From contig NC_135250.1 in the NCBI RefSeq assembly GCF_964204865.1, forward strand, positions 19,397,395-19,461,394: a DNA stretch of 64,000 nucleotides, given 5' to 3'. Below the pieces are notes generated by a model. The model saw only the letters and a list, made by a program, of their open reading frames with translations, was not told where the DNA came from and ran no database searches. The position numbers were made by a program, and so were the translations under genes. The stretch is from Styela clava (taxonomy: Eukaryota > Chordata > Ascidiacea > Stolidobranchia > Styelidae). This document shows, piece after piece, positions 56,601-64,000 of this stretch; within the stretch, counting starts at the first letter, position 1, and each line of letters begins with the position of its first letter.

Positions 56601-57702
56601 ATAGCCGCATGCAGAAAGACAGAAATGTGAGAGCGCCGCATAATTTTGAAGTATTAATATTAGAGCTCATTAAATCATCCACATTGTATCTGTTATATTG
56701 GCACTATTTTGGAATTGCGCATTTTATGTAGTGAGACTCGAAATTAGCGTTTGGACCATTACACGCTTCGTGTTGTTAGGATCCGACACTGCGTCAATAT
56801 CAACAATATTTTTATCACAGAATCACATTCAGAGTATGGGTGTTTAGCACGAGCAATATTCCATGATATAACAAAACTAGCTTCCGTTGTTGCATCGGAT
56901 TGCTTTGAAAATGATATCATAAATTTTGCCATGAGGGTCTAGTACAAGCATCTGAAAACAAATAACTGGCTAACTGACCCCTATATATACCCGGCATTGA
57001 CTTGTAACTGGACGAGAGGCCGTGGTTCGCCATATATATGATTGAACCGTCATATTGGCTTTCCTATCCCCTGGGATAAATATGTGAATCTTATGACTGC
57101 ATGAGGCCAACACATTCGACCATTGTGACGTTGGTTTTGTCGCTTGACTGATTTCAATTTGAAATTCCACGCAACAATGATTTCCATATACTAAAACATA
57201 ATCTGGCCAAATCATTGATGGAAACTTCCTAAACCTCTTAGTTACTTAGTAGATTAAAGTAGTAGAAGAGTACTTAGTAGAAAAACATAGCTGTTACACT
57301 ACAGTTTATTTAATGCTAGCAAGAAAATCTGCATTAAAATCTCTTGCGAACCGCGGTTTGCCGATAGAGGGACAAGAGTAAAAAGTTCGAGGAATATAGA
57401 TTATGGTAGGGGGTCGAAAATATAAAGGTTTAGGAGATAGGGCTGCGGATCGAGGTTTACAATCGCGCTTGAAGATCTTTTTGAGTAAAAAATGGATAAA
57501 TTTCAATAGTTACATAACGACGAACTGTATGAACATAGTCAGTCATTAGTTTACTTTATACATTGGACAAACATAATTAAAAAAGATAGAAAAATATTGC
57601 ATTTCATTGTGAGAGAACCCGCGATAAACCAGAGATGGCGATCGAGCAGCGTCGCCTTTAAATAACATATGCCATTTGAAAAACACAACTCGGAGAAAGC
57701 GT
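56600..57702. other. Right flank of the satellite array
   Basis: Mostly single-copy AT-rich sequence. It includes SINE-like family B copy 2 at 57001-57095 (CTTGTAACT, AACCGTCATATTGG, TTTCCTATCCCCTGGGA) and a G-rich scrap of the minisatellite at 57355-57470. No gene is recognised. Confidence 0.5.
57001..57095 (+). repeat. SINE-like repeat family B, copy 2
   Basis: It shares CTTGTAACT, AACCGTC-TAT-GG and TTTCCT-CCC-TGG in order with 24755-24855. Two diverged copies define the family only loosely. Confidence 0.4.
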
Positions 57703-58414
57703 ATGCGGATATGCTGTAAATATAATACATTTCCCGAGTTGGTTGCGTTCAGGTTGTTACTATTTTTCCAGTTTATCACTGTAGCCTACGCCCTACGTGA
57801 CAGATGGACAGTAAAACGACGGCGTGGCGATGTGCGCAAGGTGAGTTCGGTTAAGCATTTTGCTCTTTATATAAAATGTAGCAATTATGGTGGTCACGAC
57901 CCCATAACTTCGACAGCAAAGTAGGCCTGAGTCTGTAAAGAGATTCTTTATTGAAGCGCCTGAAGACAAATAATATTATGATATTTGGCCTTGGACCAAA
58001 ATAATATTTAGACAACAGTTGAATAATTATGGTTGTGTGTAAGAAGTAGCCCTATATATACCGGTTTAAAATGTTTTGGCCTTCATTCGTTGTTACACTA
58101 TACCGGTGTAATAATGGGTAGAGTCTGTAAAATGGACACTAGAGACAGCTCCAACAATACCGTTTAGAATAAACGAAGTTTCCTGGGCGTGTATTTTTTC
58201 TCTACATTGAGCTTTGAAATTTTTTCTTATGTTTAACTATATTTCATATTTATTTACATCTTTTTTGTTGTGTTACTTCCAAATTTTTGTTTATAATAAA
58301 GGATACACTTTCTTTTTTGTTGTTGAAATAAGCAGTTTACTTTTTAAACATGATCAGCGGGAGGAGCATCACCTCACCGCGAGACGCTATGACGCATTGC
58401 TGACCCGTCTCTGA
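57703..58414 (+). CDS. Candidate small secreted peptide precursor (two exons, 64 aa)
   Basis: Exon 1 (57703-57840, 46 codons) starts at ATG and has a clear signal peptide (core FRLLLFFQFITVAYA, cleavage before LRD). It ends in CGCAAG before the strong donor GTGAGT, phase 0. After a 517-bp intron, acceptor ACATGATCAG at 58357 allows an 18-codon exon 2 (58358-58414) ending in TGA. The join creates RKR, giving a basic cluster KRRRGDVRKR and then EEHHLTARRYDALLTRL. A signal peptide plus dibasic sites plus a short tail is the layout of a neuropeptide or hormone precursor. No family is recognised, there are no cysteines after the signal and no amidation glycine. Exon 1 is better supported than exon 2; a longer gene with other exons is possible. 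Confidence 0.35.
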
Positions 58415-59364
58415 GTGTTATTCCTTTCCTTTCCCCCAACTTTCTGGAAAATTAGATTCTTTATTTAGTGACCAAATTGTGTCGGCCGGCGTTAACGAAT
58501 ACAGTATTCTTCTTGAATGTGACTTTACATTATTGCTTGTAGACGTGTGATCTTGGCAGCCACCGCTAGTCACATGACTGTACAATACACACTTACAGGT
58601 ATAAATTACCAAAATGATCTGACGATGGATAGATTGTATCCAAGCTTAACACTGATTCATCATTGAAATACTCAATAATGATAATTCAGTAGTTGCTAAC
58701 GTTATGTATTTTTACAGTTTTAGTGTGTTTGGAGTGAATTTCATGTTAGCCTGATTAATTTTAAATTGAGATCTCGCTCAATCGTGACGGTAGGATTCCG
58801 AGATTTAAGATAGGCTCTTTTAATTTTAGCCATTACATAAATGCACTTCCATATTTTTAGCAGGGCACAGTTGTTCACCCATTTGGCACCAAGAGTTCGC
58901 AATTGAAATCCGAGAAAGCTGAAACCGGTAGTTCTGAATTTCCGGTTTTACGACATGCACTTTCCACTATCAGTTTACACACGAGTAAGAACACAGTTTG
59001 TTTCACCACCCCATTTCAGAGTGAAAAATACAGTTCCTACAAGGCTAAAAATAGTCAATCCGCATAGTAGTTTACCAGGAGAGCATAAAAATTTTACAGT
59101 TGTGTTTAAATGCGTTTGAAAATATTTTGTGGATAATTGTAAATTACAACAAACACGCGTTTTCTCACCGATAAAGAGGTCTATTTCGCCCATACTTTAT
59201 ATTTATTTTTGAAACCAGTCACGGGGATAAATATTTTTATATCGAAACCATGCTTGGGTATTGGCTTTATATTGTTTCTTTATCTATCATTTTGATTAAA
59301 GTTATGTTTCGGATTGTTACACACTTTCTCTTCGACCAAGCTTTTGTAGAAATCACGATTAACA
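58415..59364. other. Intergenic stretch, nothing recognised
   Basis: AT-rich sequence without a recognisable gene or repeat. The minus-strand frame at 58975-59193 has no domain. Confidence 0.45.
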
Positions 59365-59660
59365 AGGCGCTCCAGAAGTATGTGTACCAATATTGAGGTA
59401 CCTAATTTTGTTTGACTACTTTACACTAAGTTGTGTAAATGGACTGAAACCAGTGGACAGGGGCTGTGGTGGGATTCAAACTTTTTGTCAGCCGGTTCCA
59501 TCACAAAAGTCATGTTTTTCGGCCGGTTCTGTTACATGTTTTTTTTAGTGAGCTAAACGGTTTGCTGATCTCATAACATTCTGTGAGACGGTTCTATAGA
59601 ACCGGTGCGAACCGGCTGAATCCCACCACTGGACAGGGGGTATATTCACTTACCTAATAA
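59365..59660 (-). repeat. SINE-like family A, copy 3, interrupted by a MITE
   Basis: In reverse complement it reads TATACCCCCTGTC, then after the MITE CCATTTACACAACTTAGTGT, CAAACAAAATTAGGTACC and CTTCTGGAGCGCC, as in the copy at 3011. The MITE at 59464-59631 splits it, so the SINE-like copy is older. Confidence 0.65.
59464..59631. mobile_element. hAT MITE, 168 bp, with 8-bp target duplication
   Basis: Left end CTGTGGTGGGATTCAAAC and inverted right end CAGTGGTGGGATTCAGCCGG; the first ten bases differ at one position. GACAGGGG flanks both sides (59456-59463 and 59632-59639). CCGGTTC and GAACCGG words inside extend the inverted repeat. There is no coding capacity; it would need a transposase from elsewhere. 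Confidence 0.85.
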
Positions 59661-59691
59661 AGACAGACCCGATCTTGTACTAAAGCTAAAT

Positions 59692-59800
59692 TACAGTGGA
59701 AACGCTACCCACAAAATTAATTTGTTACCGAGAGCCGTTCGTAAGTAGAAAATTCCGTAAGTAGGTACGCTTTTTACCTGTAGATGCCTTAATCCGTTCC
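59692..59800. mobile_element. Possible Tc1/mariner-like fragment
   Basis: TACAGTGGAAACGCTACCC followed by TTCGTAAGTAGAAAATTCCG is reminiscent of a widespread mariner-type MITE end. No second end was found. Confidence 0.3.
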
Positions 59801-61444
59801 CAGCCCACACATAACTAGGGTATAATATTAGTATAAATTGTAATTATGGTAAAACCCGTAACAAATACACACAGGAAGAAGAAAAAACAGAGAAATAACA
59901 AATAAAAATGAATAAATACAAACGATACCGTATGTTTGTGTACCTTTGTTTACTATCGTCATAATCAAATGAGTGAACCCGATTTCCAAATTTCTACCCG
60001 CAGATGATGGAGAATTAGGACCAAAAAACTTTATTTTCTTTGAGTCGGCGCCGATTTAAATATTTCATGTCAGCTGTTATGCTTTTATTTTTGTTTATAA
60101 ATTAATAACGCGAACTTAAACGAAAGGATATTGCCGTTAACGACGCCGGGATCACGATAAAATCCGATAGATACTGGATAATATTGAGCTATTTATATTT
60201 TATACGATCTAAATTGCAAGAAATCAAAAATTCGCCTCTGCCACCATCGAAGCCAAAGATTCTTGGGTCGATTTCAGGAATACAAATACTCGTAACTCTT
60301 GGTTAAAAGAAAGAGATGTTAAAAAACCTTTCATGGGAAATAGCTGAAAACGTTACAACATTTAAATAGGTATTACGATGCAATCATTTCACAAGTACAC
60401 AGGTGGACAGCAACATTGTGAATCAAAATAGCAGAATTTAAATAAAAGTACAATGTTATGCTTAGTCTTCGACATTCAAGAAAATTTTTATAAGCGATAG
60501 CTATATATATATATATATACAGTTTTGGTGAATGTTCAAACCGGACTTTTGAATTAAAATAGCCATACATCGAAATATGAAAAAAAAAATAGGTTATTCC
60601 GTCGATTCTGACAATACATAGCACACTGTGAATGCAAAAATAGAAATAAATTTGATAATTTGCAAACCTCAAAAATACAAGAGATTGATTCAACATGACA
60701 AAGATGATATAGGTGAAACAGGTGATATAATATTTATGGTATAATATGTTTTGAGTAATACACTGCAAAATAAACGTAGTAGTCACTAAACATATTGAAT
60801 CATAAAAAAGAATTTGTGATATTTATCTCAATAATTTACCGAGCTTCCATGTGGACCCAGGGGGTGTCGGTTTACCCACTCGTTAGGACTTATTGATCGG
60901 GTTCTTCGCGCTCCAGAAAACTCTGAAACGCCCTATGCCCATATCTAATAGAGTCTATTTAAAAGAATGAATGAAAAACAGTTTGCATTCTATTTTGATA
61001 TATCAGACAATGATGCATTATCTACAATCTTGGTCTTGGTAGCCAGTGATAGTGGCACTGCAGCTCAATTCGGAAAATAAATTCTATAAAGACATCAATA
61101 GTTACTGTTACTATTCATTGTGATTTTCACAAATGGGATAGACAAGACAGTATATTACAAAACTATTATGCATTGGTGCAAAATAAATTGTAAATGTTTT
61201 AATTAGGCAATAAAATAGGAATCAAGCAGTAATACTGGCATGATTACACAAAACGAATGCATGTCACCAAATACTTGTTACACGCACACTACAAAGTTGT
61301 TAAAAGTTGGTTGTAACACAAAAAATATTATCAGGAAAGTAACAAATCAGGGGGAAAATTCAACATTTTTACCAAGTCATTAATGAATACAAACAGTACA
61401 TCATTAATAATGTATTGGGAATAACAATGTCAGAGATTTCCGAC

Positions 61445-61553
61445 AAAACAGAGGAACGCTTCACAATTGTGCGTGTCATCTTTGCGCTGGGGCCATGTTA
61501 ATCTTCTTTGTATCGTCCCAATTTTTTCATATGTACACTCGAAAGTAGTACAC
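61445..61553 (-). pseudogene. U6 snRNA copy 1, degenerate
   Basis: It is recognisable by GAAGATTAACATGGCCCC and GATGACACGCACAATTGTGA, but the ACAGAG box reads ACAAAG and the catalytic AGC triad reads AAC. Both elements are essential for splicing in U6. The 5' stem TGTAC(T)ACT-TTCG-AGT-GTACA is perfect. Upstream (higher coordinates) ACATATA lies about 28 bp from +1, as in a pol III type 3 promoter. Confidence 0.85.
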
Positions 61554-61843
61554 TCCACACAATCCCAGTGGTCGTATATGTACGTAGTAATTAGAAGTCA
61601 AATATCTATTATAGTCGCTGTAATAGTAGTAGCAGAATGTTTCACCGAAATGACCATTGGTTGAAGGTATTTAATTTAAATATGATATGTCTGTTTGGGA
61701 GGCGAAATAAACCGTTATATATGATATTACCATCGATTGAAAGTTTATAACTTAGACTTTTCACTAATCGATTCATACTTTTTAGAGAAATAGTCAAATT
61801 CACTGGTGTAATTAAACAGAGTTTGAACTGTTAGTAATATTTC

Positions 61844-61894
61844 AAAAATAGAGGAACGCTTCACGATTGTGCGTGTCATCCTCGCGCAGGGGCC

Positions 61895-61925
<31 letters not shown>

Positions 61926-61953
61926 TTCATAAGTACACTCGAAAGTAGCACAC
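61844..61953 (-). ncRNA. U6: U6 spliceosomal RNA, copy 2 (possibly functional)
   Basis: It carries intact ATTGGAACGATACAGAGAAG and AGATTAGCATGGCCCC and a TTTTT terminator at 61844-61848. There is one change in the internal stem-loop (GCGCGAGG for GCGCAAGG) and there are changes in the 5' stem (GTGTGC, GTACTTATG). U6 pairs with U2 and the 5' splice site in the spliceosome core. A TATA-like element sits at about -28. Confidence 0.85.
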
Positions 61954-62285
61954 TCCACACACACCCAGTGGTCGTATATGTACGTAGTAATTAGAAGTCT
62001 AATACCTATTATGGTGGCTGTAATAGTAGTAGCAAAATGTTTCATCCGAAATGACCATTGGTTGAAGGTATTTAATTTAAATACGGTATGTCTGTTTAAT
62101 GAGAAGAAACAAACCGTTATATATGATATTACCAACGATTGAAAGTTTATAACTTGGAATTTTCACTCATCGATTCATACTTTGTAGACAAATAGTCAAA
62201 TTAACTGGTTTAATTGAACAGAGATTGAACTGTTAGTAATATTCCGCTTTTTTCCTGAAATTGAGTGAAATTAGAAATTTCCCAC

Positions 62286-62335
62286 AAAACAGAGGAACGC
62301 TTCACGATTGTGCGTGTCATCCTTGCGCAGGGACC

Positions 62336-62366
<31 letters not shown>

Positions 62367-62394
62367 TTCCTATGTACACTCGAAAGTAGAACAC
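62286..62394 (-). ncRNA. U6: U6 spliceosomal RNA, copy 3 (best candidate)
   Basis: It has intact ACAGAGA and AGC motifs, a canonical CCCTGCGCAAGGATGACAC stem-loop and a TTTT stop. It differs from the usual GGCCCC by one base (GGTCCC) and has TTCTACTTTCGAG in the 5' stem. The 5' stem sequence is unlike the standard GTGCTCGCTTCGGCAGCAC, but it keeps a TTCG loop. Confidence 0.88.
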
Positions 62395-62726
62395 TCCACA
62401 CACTCCCAGTGGTCGTATATGCACGTAGTAATTAGAAGTCAAATATCTATTATGGTAGCTGTAATAGTAGTAGCAAAATGTTTCCTCCGAAATGACCATT
62501 GGTTGAAGGTATTTAATTTAAATACGATATGTCCGTTTAAGAGGAGAAACAAACCGTTATATATGATATTACCATCGATTAAAAGTTTATAACTTGGACT
62601 TTTCACTCATCGATTCATACTTTTTAGACAAATAGTCAAATTAACTGGTTTAATTGAACAGAGTCTGAACTGTTAGTAATATTTCACTTTTTTCGTGAAA
62701 TTTATTGAAATTAGAGATTTCCCACG

Positions 62727-62834
62727 AAATAGAGGAACGCTTTACGATTGTGCGTGTCATCCTTGCGCAGGGGCCATGCTAATCTTCTCGGTATCGTTCC
62801 AATTTTTTCATATGTACAATCGAAAGTAGTACAC
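62727..62834 (-). pseudogene. U6 snRNA copy 4, ACAGAG box altered
   Basis: GATACCGAGAAGATTAGC replaces GATACAGAGAAGATTAGC, a change in the 5' splice-site-pairing box. The 3' end has only three T (CTATTTCG), which would be a weak pol III stop. A base-pair in the 5' stem is also lost (TTCGATT). Confidence 0.85.
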
Positions 62835-63166
62835 TCCACACACTCCCAGTGGTCGTATATGTACGTAGTGATTAGAAGTCAAATATCTATTATGGTGGCT
62901 GTAATAATAGTAGCAAAATGTTTCCTCCGAAATTAACATTGGTTGAAGGTATTTAATTTAAATACGATATGTCCGTTTAAGAGGAGAAACAAACCGTTAT
63001 ATATGATATTACCATCGATTAAAAGTTTATAACTTGGACTTTTCACTCATCGATTCATACTTTTTAGACAAATAGTCAAATTAACTGGTTTAATTGAACA
63101 GAGTCTGAACTGTTAGTAATATTTCACTTTTTTCGTGAAATTTATTGAAATTAGAGATTTCCCACG

Positions 63167-63274
63167 AAATAGAGGAACGCTTTACGATTGTGCGTGTCAT
63201 CCTTGCGCAGGGGCCATGCTAATCTTCTCGGTATCGTTCCAATTTTTTCATATGTACAATCGAAAGTAGTACAC
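63167..63274 (-). pseudogene. U6 snRNA copy 5, identical to copy 4
   Basis: Its sequence is the same as copy 4, and the flanks match at a spacing of 440 bp, so it arose by the latest tandem duplication in the cluster. It has the same ACCGAG box and short T-run. Confidence 0.85.
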
Positions 63275-63440
63275 TCCACACACTCCCAGTGGTCGTATAT
63301 GTACGTAGTGATTAGAAGTCAAATATCTATTATGGTGGCTGTAATAATAGTAGCAAAATGTTTCCTCCGAAATTACCATTGGTTGAAGGTATTTAATTTA
63401 AATACGATATGTCTGTTTAAGAGGAGAAAGAAACCGGATA

Positions 63441-64000
63441 AGAGATGTTAAAAAACCTTTCATGGGAAATAGCTGAAAACGTTACAACATTTAAATAGGT
63501 ATTACGATGCAATCATTTCACAAGTACACAGGTGGACAGCAACATTGTGAATCAAAATAGCAGAATTTAAATAAAAGTACAATGTTATGCTTAGTCTTCG
63601 ACATTCAAGAAAATTTTTATAAGCGATAGCTATATATATATATATATATACAGTTTTGGTGATTGTTCAAACCGGACTTTTGAATTAAAATAGCCATACA
63701 TCGAAATATGAAAAAAAATAGGTTATTCCGTCGATTCTGACAATACATAGCACACTGTGAATGCAAAAATAGAAATAAATTTGATAATTTGCAAACCTCA
63801 AAAATACAAGAGATTGATTCAACATGACAAAGATGATATAGGTGAAACAGGTGATATAATATTTATGGTATAATATGTATTGAGTAATACACTGCAAAAT
63901 AAACGTAGTAGTCACTAAACATATTGAATCATAAAAAAGAATTTGTGATATTTATCTCAATAATTTACCGAGCTTCCATGTGGACCCAGGGGGTGTCGGT
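63441..64000. repeat. 3.13-kb U6 block, copy 2 (truncated by window end)
   Basis: It matches 60312 onward closely. Differences noticed are (TA)10 versus (TA)9, GGTGATTG versus GGTGAATG, poly(A) length and TATGTATTG versus TATGTTTTG. The break point lies inside the U6 upstream region, after GAGGAGAAAGAAACCGGATA, so another U6 group may follow beyond the window. Confidence 0.85.

Larger units (their letters stand above)
60312..63440. repeat. 3.13-kb block containing the U6 cluster, copy 1
   Basis: The sequence from AGAGATGTTAAAAAACC at 60312 recurs at 63441 (offset 3,129). The part before the U6 genes (60312-61444) shows only AT-rich sequence with a (TA)9 run at 60502-60519. The long minus-strand frame at 60373-60786 is Ile/Tyr/Phe-rich and not convincing. 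Confidence 0.8.

Noticed and set aside
60373-60786. 137-codon minus-strand open frame
   Set aside because: Ile/Tyr/Phe-rich translation through a TA repeat; its second copy at 63685-63915 is frameshifted by TA and A-run length changes.

Overview
This is AT-rich animal DNA. One 13-exon gene fits the vertebrate TSPEAR family exon by exon: signal peptide, thrombospondin-N/laminin-G domain, then EAR repeats. Spliceosomal introns, pol III U6 snRNA genes, hAT and MITE transposons and a two-ORF LINE also point to a metazoan. An invertebrate deuterostome, perhaps an ascidian of the Ciona type, is my best guess. It rests on recall of similar dispersed repeats and of AT-rich genomes, so the species is not proven.

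Layout. 1-8.6 kb is mostly non-coding, with a SINE-like copy, a purine-rich tract, one exon-like segment and a pair of perfect CRE palindromes. 8.67-26.28 kb holds the TSPEAR-like gene on the + strand. All 12 introns have GT-AG ends and compatible phases, and the joined product is 657 aa. 27.70-34.67 kb is a 3,487-bp block present twice in tandem and almost identical; it carries a few exon-like pieces of unknown identity. 34.69-36.79 kb is a hAT-type element with a perfect 8-bp target duplication and a decayed transposase fragment inside.

36.8-56.6 kb is a tandem array of a roughly 1.78-kb satellite, nine copies by one landmark. Each copy combines a degenerate G-rich minisatellite, a hAT-type end and, in full copies, a half-tRNA-like segment. 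Two copies share one internal deletion, which shows block-wise amplification. The fourth copy was invaded by a 5.35-kb LINE (43,405-48,753) of Tx1/L1 type. It has intact ORF1 and ORF2, a poly(A) tail and a 15-bp target duplication, and its 5' end resembles the start of U2 snRNA.

56.6-64 kb holds a candidate two-exon gene for a 64-aa secreted peptide precursor (57,703-58,414), a SINE-like copy interrupted by a hAT MITE, and five tandem U6 snRNA copies on the - strand (61.4-63.3 kb). The U6 copies lie in a block of about 3.1 kb that starts again at 63,441 and runs off the window. Three of the five U6 copies carry changes in catalytic motifs and look like pseudogenes.

The only gene with a firmly assigned function is the TSPEAR-like one. 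Most of the rest is repeat biology: satellites built from transposon pieces, nested insertions and recent tandem duplications.
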